A stretch of DNA of 49,224 nt from Candidatus Thorarchaeota archaeon. Its GTDB lineage: Archaea; Asgardarchaeota; Thorarchaeia; Thorarchaeales; Thorarchaeaceae. The stretch covers positions 1 through 49,224 of the forward strand of contig JAEOTX010000100.1 of assembly GCA_016839605.1 (NCBI GenBank), read 5' to 3'. The translations under genes were made by a program, and so were the position numbers. Each line of letters starts with the position of its first letter. The first letter of the stretch is position 1. Of this stretch, positions 25,078-32,644 are shown in pieces. The notes beneath the pieces are model-generated. The model had not been told where the DNA came from, did no database searches, and saw only the letters and a list, made by a program, of their open reading frames with translations.

Positions 25078-27152
25078 AGATCATACGCATGGAGATACAG
25101 AACTTCAAGCCTTTTCGGAAGCTTACTCTCCCTGAAACAGATGAGGAGTTGCCTAATGGGCTTATCATTGTTCGAGGCCCCAATTCAACAGGGAAATCCT
25201 CTATTTTCGAAGCCATTCTTTGGGCTCTATGGGGCCCCGTAGCTGTTGAGCCAACTAATGACGAGCTCATTAATTTCGCATCATCATTCTGTGAAGTAAG
25301 GCTCGAGTTTGATATTGCAGGCACTCGATATGAGATCAACCGCTCTTATGATTCTGCAAAGGGAATGATCGTAGTCCTTTCAGAAGAGAAGAAGGGCAAA
25401 TGGAAGAGAATTGCTGATAAGAGCCAGACCGTTAGTAGAAAGATGGAGGAGATTCTCCATCTAGAGCCTCAGCAAGCATTGCAGACTCTTCTTGTTCGGC
25501 AAGGAGAAGTCGCATTGATCGCAAATGCAACGCCGTCTGTCCTAAGAGACTTACTTGTCAAAGTCTACAACATAGAGCTACTTGGTGAGATGACTAAGCA
25601 GCTCGATAACTTGGAAAAGAATCTTAGTACCCAGATAGGCGTTAAACGAGAAGAATATCGACCTCCAGAATATATCCGTGAACAGATAACAACTACAAAA
25701 GAGCGAATCAGACAAGATGAAAAAGAGCTCAAGAAGGTGAAAGATGAGAGTGGAAAGGCTGAGAAGGACCTTGAAAACTTGCCCAATCCTAAGGACCTCA
25801 AGACAGCGAGTGAACTTCTTGAAAAGCTCAAAATGAAAGAGCAGGAACATAACAAGAGTGTCCGGAGTCGGGACAAAGAACAGCGGATGGCAGGAATAGT
25901 CGGCGCTGACTCAAGGATTATTGGCGCACGCTTAGATTCTCTCAAGAAAGAAAACGCTCGCTTGGAATCAGAAAAGGAAATTATCATACAGAAGTCCTTT
26001 GGGATTGAGAGGGATATTGGTACACATGAGGGCCTTGTGAGGGATATTGAAGACAAAACTGCGAAGCTGAACGATGACGATGCTCTATGCCCTACATGTC
26101 AAAAGCCGCTTTCAAATCATGACTGTGAACGATTGGTCACAGAATACAAGGAGCTTGCTGATAGTCATAAAACCAAGATAAGCGAATTAGAGCATGACCG
26201 AGATGCTGTTCCAGCGGAGGTCAAGGAGCTTGATGATCGCCTTAGAGCTATTCCTCGTGCGCTTGATGCAGCAACGCGTTTGGCTGAGCAACAGGAAGAA
26301 GTTGAGAAACTCGCCGCTGAGGTTGAGGCAATAGCGAAGAAATTGGGTTCAGTTCTTGAGAAGATGAATGTAGACAGCGTTGAAAAGCTGTTGAAGAAAC
26401 ACAAGGTCAAGGACATTGTTGATCTTCAGACCTACATTCGAACACTCAGTAAAACACTGATCTCGAATAAGACACACATTGAGTCTGCTGTTAAGAGGAT
26501 AGAGAAGGACAAGAGCCAGGTAAAGGACCTCGAAGAAACAGAAGTGAAGATGAAGGACCTGGGCGCCGAAATTGAATCCCTTGAGGAGCTTAAAGAGCAT
26601 ACGAGATATGTTCGACGAAAACTTGTAAGCGGCTTCATAGCAGATTATGTCTTTCAGAAGAGACTGATTGGTATAATCAGAAAAGCCACCAACCGCTATG
26701 TAGACGCGTTCACCAACGGTCAGTACACATCGATTGACCTCGAGCCGACTCCAGCAAAGGGACGTGCTGGTCCCGGCCTGCTTCTTAGAATCTGGGATGA
26801 GCGCGATAAGGCGAAGAAACGGACAGCCCAGCTGAGCTTCGGCGATCGAACAGCTATAAGCTTGGGTCTTCGCCTCGGAATTAGCCGAACCATGAGCAGC
26901 ATTCGACCTTTCAAGGACAGTCCGGCTATAGCACCGCGTGTCAGAAGCGTCCTTCTCGACGAGCCTCTTGGAGGATTAGACAGCGAACGAAGAACCTCAG
27001 TGGTCAAGAACCTAGTGGGCGATGAGAGCTTCGAGCAGATCTTTCTCATAACACACACTGATGTGAGGGGTTGGGAGGGTGTTCCAGTCATAGAAGTGAG
27101 CAAGAGCGGAAGTGCTAGTGATGCAGTTCTGGCCCTATCGCCTGACACCTGA
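25074..27152 (+). CDS. rad50: Rad50 SMC-like ATPase, short coiled coil
   Basis: This 692-aa Rad50 has Walker A RGPNSTGKSS at about residues 34-43. A first coiled-coil arm is followed by the zinc hook LCPTCQKPL at about 339, then a second arm. The ABC signature region is LSFGDRTAISLGLRLG at about 588, and Walker B is VLLDEPLGGLD at about 626. It is clearly shorter than the ~880 residues of Pyrococcus Rad50 because both arms are short. The TTG start overlaps the mre11 stop (TTGA) and has GGAGGGTGAGGA upstream, so translational coupling is likely. It completes the end-resection operon. Confidence 0.93.
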   Translation: MKIIRMEIQNFKPFRKLTLPETDEELPNGLIIVRGPNSTGKSSIFEAILWALWGPVAVEPTNDELINFASSFCEVRLEFDIAGTRYEINRSYDSAKGMIVVLSEEKKGKWKRIADKSQTVSRKMEEILHLEPQQALQTLLVRQGEVALIANATPSVLRDLLVKVYNIELLGEMTKQLDNLEKNLSTQIGVKREEYRPPEYIREQITTTKERIRQDEKELKKVKDESGKAEKDLENLPNPKDLKTASELLEKLKMKEQEHNKSVRSRDKEQRMAGIVGADSRIIGARLDSLKKENARLESEKEIIIQKSFGIERDIGTHEGLVRDIEDKTAKLNDDDALCPTCQKPLSNHDCERLVTEYKELADSHKTKISELEHDRDAVPAEVKELDDRLRAIPRALDAATRLAEQQEEVEKLAAEVEAIAKKLGSVLEKMNVDSVEKLLKKHKVKDIVDLQTYIRTLSKTLISNKTHIESAVKRIEKDKSQVKDLEETEVKMKDLGAEIESLEELKEHTRYVRRKLVSGFIADYVFQKRLIGIIRKATNRYVDAFTNGQYTSIDLEPTPAKGRAGPGLLLRIWDERDKAKKRTAQLSFGDRTAISLGLRLGISRTMSSIRPFKDSPAIAPRVRSVLLDEPLGGLDSERRTSVVKNLVGDESFEQIFLITHTDVRGWEGVPVIEVSKSGSASDAVLALSPDT

Positions 27153-27175
27153 TCAGTCAAATATGTTGATGAGGA

Positions 27176-27185
27176 CAAATATAAG
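27176..27185 (+). promoter_or_regulatory. TATA box for the membrane protein pair
   Basis: CAAATATAAG is about 30 bp upstream of the ATG at 27211. The predicted transcription start is only a few bases before the start codon, so this mRNA may be nearly leaderless and independent of rad50. Confidence 0.6.
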
Positions 27186-27210
27186 GGGTCGACTCTGAAG
27201 GCCAATCACA

Positions 27211-28863
27211 ATGGCTTTGAAAGACATCAGACGACGCATCCTGAGGTTCCTACTCGAGTATGGCATACTCATAGCTATCCTCACGGTTGGTCTCTATGTC
27301 TGGGTTTCAGTATTTCAGGCCGCGGTGGTGGATTACCTAGATTCAGATACCTGGATTTCTAGACATGTATGGCTCGGACCAGGTGTGAATCCAGGAGATT
27401 TCGATTTCTTTGGGATTACCCTCCACTATCAGTTCGAGGGGTACAGTGACTATTCCTTCTACTATGTCCATTGGGGACATAACATGCTCAATGGTGTCAT
27501 GCCCTACGATGGGGATTTTGGTTTCTTAGAGATTGACGGAATTACGAACCGGAATGGAGCATACATGTTTCCTCCCCTCACGGCATACCTATACGCCATT
27601 GGAATTCTGATCCCTGTTACTGAATGGGGAATTGGACTGCTATTGGCTGCATTCGGGTATCTGACTATTCTTCCAGTCTATGGTCTAGGGAAGGAGCTCT
27701 CAGGAAATAGGCATGTGGGTGAGGTAGCTGCATTCACCTACATCTTCGCCCCGAATGTCCTCTATCATACCACATTCCTTTGGATGAATCCCGCACCTTT
27801 CATTTTCTTCTTTTTCTCTGGGTTCTACATGCTTGTGGTAGGAAAACGGCACACAGGCACGCTCCTCATTGTGACTTCTGCTCTTTTCAAACAGACTGCA
27901 TGGTTTCTTGGAATCCCTCTTGTTATCTTTCTCCTACTGAAAGCGCGACCCCCGAAGACTGAAGAGAAAGAATCCTCTACTAATTCAACAGCGACGTCTG
28001 AAGGAAGTAAAGAGGCATCTGACGAAGATAAATCGAGACGTTTGGATAATGTGATCTCATTCATCAATGAATATGTAGACTATCGAGGATTTGCCTTTAG
28101 TGTGTTGCTGGTTCTGGGATTTGCTGGAGCCATAATGTTCCCATTTCTAGTAGCGCAACCAAACCTCTGGAACTTCCTTCGATTAGCTATGGGCGCATTT
28201 CCACTAGAGTCATTCACCGAGCTTCCTGGCTATGGTGGTCCTATTCGTCTACAGGTGCTCCTTGTTGTTGCAGGACTTCCGACTCTTGCAGAAATCGTGG
28301 ATGTCTTCGTCTATTCCGGCGGACTTCTGATTTTGGGAGTCCTGGTCTTTTGGGGTGTCATGATGATTGAGCCTAAGTATAAGGGCCAAAGACGAGTTTT
28401 TCTACGTCGTCTTCTATTTTTCACACTGCTCATGATGCTATGGGTGAATATAGCTGGACCCAGAGGAGTCTTCAAGTACTATTTCACGTTGTTTGCTCCT
28501 TTCTTCTCAATCTTTTCTTCAACAACAATGTGCACGAGTATGGAAGAGAACGTGAAGTTCTCCACATCTATGATTTGGCTGCCGTTCTTGTTCAGCCTTA
28601 TGATTCTCATTCCTTCTCGAAACATATATCTCGCCTATGTCATAGTCATTTTCGTTGGATATCTGCTGTCAAAGAAGGTGGGTTGGACGTGGTATGCTGC
28701 CACCTATCCAATTCGTTTTGTCAAGAGGAGGCTTTCTCCTCGACTCGGTTCCCATAAGGCACGACTAGGTCTTCGTAAACAGAGGATTCTTGACTACGCC
28801 TATGCAGTTCCGGAGGCATCAGCTCCTAATAATCAGGGCAATGTGGCGAAGGCAGAGGTATAG
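27211..28863 (+). CDS. GT-C-like polytopic membrane glycosyltransferase candidate
   Basis: This 550-aa integral membrane protein has an N-terminal helix (YGILIAILTVGLYVWVSVF), a long first external loop with HWGHNMLNGVMPYDGD, the GT-C-type phrase MFPPLTAYLYA, and about ten further hydrophobic segments. A charged cytoplasmic linker rich in K/E/S lies at about residues 247-285. This layout resembles polyprenol-phosphate-sugar-dependent glycosyltransferases (GT-C/PMT-like), but donor and acceptor are unknown. The downstream gene, 3 bp away, is a clear paralogue. Late shared motifs are GPRGVFKYY and FFSIFSS. Confidence 0.75.
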   Translation: MALKDIRRRILRFLLEYGILIAILTVGLYVWVSVFQAAVVDYLDSDTWISRHVWLGPGVNPGDFDFFGITLHYQFEGYSDYSFYYVHWGHNMLNGVMPYDGDFGFLEIDGITNRNGAYMFPPLTAYLYAIGILIPVTEWGIGLLLAAFGYLTILPVYGLGKELSGNRHVGEVAAFTYIFAPNVLYHTTFLWMNPAPFIFFFFSGFYMLVVGKRHTGTLLIVTSALFKQTAWFLGIPLVIFLLLKARPPKTEEKESSTNSTATSEGSKEASDEDKSRRLDNVISFINEYVDYRGFAFSVLLVLGFAGAIMFPFLVAQPNLWNFLRLAMGAFPLESFTELPGYGGPIRLQVLLVVAGLPTLAEIVDVFVYSGGLLILGVLVFWGVMMIEPKYKGQRRVFLRRLLFFTLLMMLWVNIAGPRGVFKYYFTLFAPFFSIFSSTTMCTSMEENVKFSTSMIWLPFLFSLMILIPSRNIYLAYVIVIFVGYLLSKKVGWTWYAATYPIRFVKRRLSPRLGSHKARLGLRKQRILDYAYAVPEASAPNNQGNVAKAEV

Positions 28864-28866
28864 ACA

Positions 28867-30363
28867 ATGGATGTTCCGAATGTAACACGGAGTGCTCTTG
28901 TAGCAAATCTCAAGAAACATCGCTTGTTCATCATTGTACTTCTATTAGCTGCAATAGTCTGGACATGGGTGTTTATTCAGTCGGCAATAGATTTCGTAAC
29001 TAGCACAAGTTGGCCTAGAGCTGTCTGGAACGGTTATGGGTCCATCAATCTTTTCGGCTTCCCCATTAGATTCGCATACGAGGGCTGGGCTGATCATGAC
29101 TATTTCTATCACAGCTGGGCCAATCAGTTTCTTAGTGGTCTTCTGCCGTATACGCCAGAATTTGACCTCTTATTTCAGAATGAAGCTTACTATAATGTAC
29201 CATACTTCTTCCCGCCTCTCTATCTCTATGCTTGCGTCATTGGCAAGTTGCTTCATTCAGACCTAGGCATAGGTCTAGTTCTCACTGTATTTGGTTTCAT
29301 TACAGCGTTCCCAATCTACGGCATTTCCACCTATCTCTCTGGGAATAGAAATGTGGGAGCCGTTGCAGCTGCAACCTATTTATTCAGCCCCATAATACTC
29401 TATCATACCGTCTTCGAGTGGTTGAACCCTGCTCCGTTTGTCTTTTTCTCAATGCTCTCCTTCTACCTTCTAATGCACAACCGAAGACTCTCCGGAGTTC
29501 TCGCTATGACAACAGCCGCTCTTTTCAAGCAGACCGCCTTCTTCTTTGCTCTACCCCTAATTGCATTCGTATTGAAACGCGCCCCGCAGCCTATTTCCGA
29601 CGAAGAAACACCCCCAGAAGAAGAGGAACAAAATAAGCGGCCGGCGAGTGATGAACTAGATTTGAAAGGATTCGCGAAAATAGCACTTGTTGTATGTGGA
29701 TATGCCGCTGTCCTCTCTTTGCCTTACATTCTGGACCCTTTCAACTATGGAAATGCGATTTTCTCAAGAGCAGGCGGGACCTATCTGACCGATCTGACAT
29801 CGCCGCCACCCATCAGCTTTCCTATAACCCTCGCTGTTCTCTTCATCATGATTGGTGCTCCTGAATGGGTTTCTGAACTTGTCAATCTGACGACTTTTTA
29901 CTCAATAGGAATTATCATTGCTATTGTTCCGCTATTAGCTTTGATGCTGCTGGAGGTGAAGAAAGACCAGGATCTTCAGGCATACTGGCGGAGAATCATT
30001 TTCTTGACTTTGCTCTTGATGCTCTGCGTCCACATATTATCGCCACGTGGAATTTACAAATACTACACTGTTGCACTAGTACCATTCTTCTCAATTCTAT
30101 CAACATCTAGTCTCTGCCAGAGGACCTCTGAAAACGTTCGTGTATCTTTTCCCATGCTACTTGTTCCGATGGTTTGCAGTTTCGCAATAATGATTCCTGC
30201 AAGAACTACCTACCTGCTTTACCTAATCTTGATACTTGCTGGATATATTCTGCATAAAGCATTCTCATATACATATGAATTGGGAGCAGGACCAGCCAGA
30301 AAATTAGGCCAGCGGCTGATGGCCTCGGTACGTGGAGATTCGTCGCTGAAGGTTACTGAATGA
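28867..30363 (+). CDS. paralogous GT-C-like polytopic membrane protein
   Basis: This 498-aa membrane protein is collinear with the preceding gene. It shares an N-terminal helix after a basic tail, the external loop SWANQFLSGLLPY, YFFPPLYLYACVIG, LYHTVFEWLNPAPFVFFS, LFKQTAFF, SPRGIYKYY and FFSILST. A shorter acidic linker (DEETPPEEEEQNKRP) replaces the longer one in its neighbour. It probably acts in the same surface-glycan or lipid-linked-sugar pathway, perhaps as a heteromer. The pair arose by tandem duplication. Its 3' end overlaps the convergent GIFT-domain gene by 11 bp. Confidence 0.75.
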   Translation: MDVPNVTRSALVANLKKHRLFIIVLLLAAIVWTWVFIQSAIDFVTSTSWPRAVWNGYGSINLFGFPIRFAYEGWADHDYFYHSWANQFLSGLLPYTPEFDLLFQNEAYYNVPYFFPPLYLYACVIGKLLHSDLGIGLVLTVFGFITAFPIYGISTYLSGNRNVGAVAAATYLFSPIILYHTVFEWLNPAPFVFFSMLSFYLLMHNRRLSGVLAMTTAALFKQTAFFFALPLIAFVLKRAPQPISDEETPPEEEEQNKRPASDELDLKGFAKIALVVCGYAAVLSLPYILDPFNYGNAIFSRAGGTYLTDLTSPPPISFPITLAVLFIMIGAPEWVSELVNLTTFYSIGIIIAIVPLLALMLLEVKKDQDLQAYWRRIIFLTLLLMLCVHILSPRGIYKYYTVALVPFFSILSTSSLCQRTSENVRVSFPMLLVPMVCSFAIMIPARTTYLLYLILILAGYILHKAFSYTYELGAGPARKLGQRLMASVRGDSSLKVTE

Positions 30364-31603
30364 GCTTCTCCAGCTCTTTCTTCTTCTTCTCCAGATTCTT
30401 ATTCAGCGTCTTCAGACGTGTATCTAGCTTCTCAACTTGCTCAGTGTAGGTGTCTTTAGGCATCGCACCGGACGAGTGTCTTTCTTCAATGTGGTCCCGC
30501 AGCTGTTGGACCGACTTGATCTCTTTCTCCAATGCCTTTGCGTCTGCTTCAATTTCTGCTGCCTGATTTTCTTCATCAGTCTGGAATTGCCTTGATGGAA
30601 TCATGACGCCAAGCTGTGACTGTGTTTTTTCTGCAAAGTCCTGAAATTGATCACGAAGCATCTCAATGTTTTTGTCCACGTTGGCTAACTTCTTGTCCAA
30701 TTTGCCGATGTCTTTCTGTAGGTCGAAAACAGCATTGACTAGTCTACGCATTGTCTTCTCCATCTCGGCGCTAGCTTCTACAGAAGCCTTTAGCTGTTTC
30801 TTTTCTTCCTTCTTCTCTTGGTCCTTTACAACCTCACTTGGCTTAGCAGTCCTTATCTCTCCGCTCAGCCATTTGATGGCATTTACTGCGAACGCTTGGT
30901 TGCCCTTATGCTTCATTCCCCCGCCTTTGCGAAATACCTCGTAGCTACCAACACAGAGTACACGTCCCTTGCCTGCCTCTGCAATCGCAATAACTGGCTT
31001 ATTCGGTGGGTCTGCCGTGTCTGATGTACTCGCTATTGTTGTTGCCTTAGTGGTCACATTGAGAGTACACCCAGAAGGAACAAGTATGTCTTGTACATCC
31101 TCCGTGACGGGATGAACTACCACGTTGGTGATGATAGGCATTGTCGGAAGGCCTGCATTGTTTCTCTCGTCTCGTACAGCTGTGTTCTCGAAGCTAATTC
31201 CAAAACCTTTCGACACTTGGCTCAAGTTATTCATCAGACCACGGTCTCCCCCCGACAGTGAGAGCAGCATCAGACCGCCTCCTTTCTTTACGTATCGCTT
31301 CAGAATATCAATCTCAGCTGGTCGCAGTTTTGAGCTGTTAGGACAACCGAAAACTATGGCATCTGCCCTTTCCAGATTCTTTGCGAGTATCATGTACTCA
31401 GTGTAGGGCTCGACATCGAAGTCATTGTCCTGCAAAATCTTAGCGAGTTGCGAATATGTCGTGTCGAGTCGGCCACGTTCATTTTGGGTCTGGTCAAAGA
31501 GAATGAGCTTCCTTCTTCCGCTCAATGGTATATCCCCCTGTCTAGAGGTAGTAGGATGAGATGGTGAAAGAGAACTAATGAGAGTTGTGTAGGTGTTATC
31601 CAT
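30353..31603 (-). CDS. GIFT-domain (IFT52 N-terminus-like) protein with C-terminal coiled coil
   Basis: This is a 416-aa soluble protein. Residues about 30-245 form a glutamine-amidotransferase-like Rossmann domain of the GIFT/DUF4350 type. It has RKLILFDQTQ, ADAIVFGCPNSSKLRPAEIDILKRYVKKGGGLMLL, FGISFENTAVRD, and a closing GKGRVLCVGSYEVF...NAIKWLSGEI. The order and wording closely follow the N-terminal domain of the eukaryotic intraflagellar transport protein IFT52. Residues about 260-416 are a lysine/glutamate-rich coiled coil. No catalytic cysteine nucleophile elbow is evident. The ATG has AGAAGG upstream. Its function is not known. Confidence 0.72.
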   Translation of the reverse strand: MDNTYTTLISSLSPSHPTTSRQGDIPLSGRRKLILFDQTQNERGRLDTTYSQLAKILQDNDFDVEPYTEYMILAKNLERADAIVFGCPNSSKLRPAEIDILKRYVKKGGGLMLLSLSGGDRGLMNNLSQVSKGFGISFENTAVRDERNNAGLPTMPIITNVVVHPVTEDVQDILVPSGCTLNVTTKATTIASTSDTADPPNKPVIAIAEAGKGRVLCVGSYEVFRKGGGMKHKGNQAFAVNAIKWLSGEIRTAKPSEVVKDQEKKEEKKQLKASVEASAEMEKTMRRLVNAVFDLQKDIGKLDKKLANVDKNIEMLRDQFQDFAEKTQSQLGVMIPSRQFQTDEENQAAEIEADAKALEKEIKSVQQLRDHIEERHSSGAMPKDTYTEQVEKLDTRLKTLNKNLEKKKKELEKLIQ

Positions 31604-31676
31604 ATGCCTTCTATCTTACGGAAGACTGAAAACTCACTCACGAATACAGCTGGAAAAAAGAGTTGGAGGTTTCAAT

Positions 31677-32123
31677 ATGTCAGATGAATGTTTGTTCTGT
31701 AAAATTGCCAATGGTGAGGTCCCTTCTTCATTAGTCTTTGAGGATGACATTTCGATGGCCTTCATGGATATATTCCCGATCAACAGAGGTCATTGTCTCC
31801 TAATCCCTAAGAAGCACTATGTCAACCTCCTTGACATAGACCTTGACTTGCTCGGCGTAATGAGCAAACGGCTAGCAGTCCTTACACGGAAGGTGTTCAA
31901 CAGCCTAGAACCTGCAGGCATTCTGAATGCTATTACTAATGGCGAGGGTGCTGGTCAGGAAGTCTTCCACTTGCACTTTCATATAATACCTCGTGAGCCG
32001 GATGATGCGTTCGTAACAAGGATGATGCCGGGTACCCGCGGTGAAATGGCCCCGCGAGAAGAGCTCGATAAGTTGGCGCAGCTAATCAGCGAGGCTGACC
32101 CGCAAATTACCGATATTACTTGA
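31677..32123 (+). CDS. HIT family nucleotide hydrolase
   Basis: This is a 148-aa histidine-triad protein from the ATG at 31677, which has TTGGAGG upstream; the track's earlier start lacks support. It opens with the zinc-site ECLFCKIANGEVPSS. The middle contains INRGHCLLIPKKHYVNLLD, and the catalytic triad is HLHFHIIP. Family members hydrolyse nucleoside phosphoramidates or dinucleoside polyphosphates. The Hint branch fits best. It overlaps the convergent PPC-domain gene by 8 bp. Confidence 0.92.
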   Translation: MSDECLFCKIANGEVPSSLVFEDDISMAFMDIFPINRGHCLLIPKKHYVNLLDIDLDLLGVMSKRLAVLTRKVFNSLEPAGILNAITNGEGAGQEVFHLHFHIIPREPDDAFVTRMMPGTRGEMAPREELDKLAQLISEADPQITDIT

Positions 32124-32598
32124 TATCCAGTAGGTTAAGTCCAGTAATTTCATCCTTCGCACGACGCAGGTCCACATCCGTTTCAATGATCACTAGCTCA
32201 ATGGTGACCGAAACCTCACAGCCCTCCATGAGATGACCACCCCAACATCTTCCTTCCTCATCTGAAACAACTAGGTGCGCATGGACCACAACACTCTCAT
32301 CATCAAGACGCGATATATTGCCCATACCGGATACAACCTCAAGATCACGCTCGATCAAGAAGTCCTTGTACTCTCCTGACTCTCTGTCAAAGTACCCTAG
32401 CTTCGCGCCTGAAACAGCACCAATCAGTGTGATCTGTCCTGATTTCACATTATGCTCCAGAGCGACTCGCTGAATGGTCTTCAGAATATCGTCGCCAGGC
32501 TCCATCCTAGAGATGATGACTCCTTTCTGCCTAGTTTCTATTGAACGAACCATGCAGGAGTTCGACGTGTTCTGGCTAATGAAGGGTTCGCTCTGCAT
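32116..32598 (-). CDS. PPC/DUF296 domain protein
   Basis: This 160-aa protein has the PPC (plant and prokaryote conserved, DUF296) fold. The domain begins ISRMEPGDDILKTIQRVALEHNVKSGQITLIGAVSGAKLGYFD and contains the conserved histidine region VVVHAHLVVSDEEGRCWGGHLMEGCEVSVTIELVI. In plants the domain accompanies AT-hooks; stand-alone prokaryotic versions form trimers of unknown role. An internal ATG (MVRSIETRQ) is an alternative start, and neither start has a clear ribosome site. It is divergent from polB with only 46 bp between them. Confidence 0.85.
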   Translation of the reverse strand: MQSEPFISQNTSNSCMVRSIETRQKGVIISRMEPGDDILKTIQRVALEHNVKSGQITLIGAVSGAKLGYFDRESGEYKDFLIERDLEVVSGMGNISRLDDESVVVHAHLVVSDEEGRCWGGHLMEGCEVSVTIELVIIETDVDLRRAKDEITGLNLLDIK

Positions 32599-32644
32599 GT
32601 TCTTTGGAAGTGCTTATCAGGAGTAATCAGCCCTGATAGTGTGA

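Noticed and set aside
25565-26056. Minus-strand 163-aa ORF rich in Ser/Leu/Phe
   Set aside because: It is the antisense shadow of the Rad50 coiled coil (Lys/Glu codons read backwards as Phe/Leu/Ser).
30353-31603. Calling this protein a true IFT52 orthologue
   Set aside because: GIFT domains occur widely in prokaryotes and the C-terminal half does not resemble IFT52, so only domain similarity is claimed.
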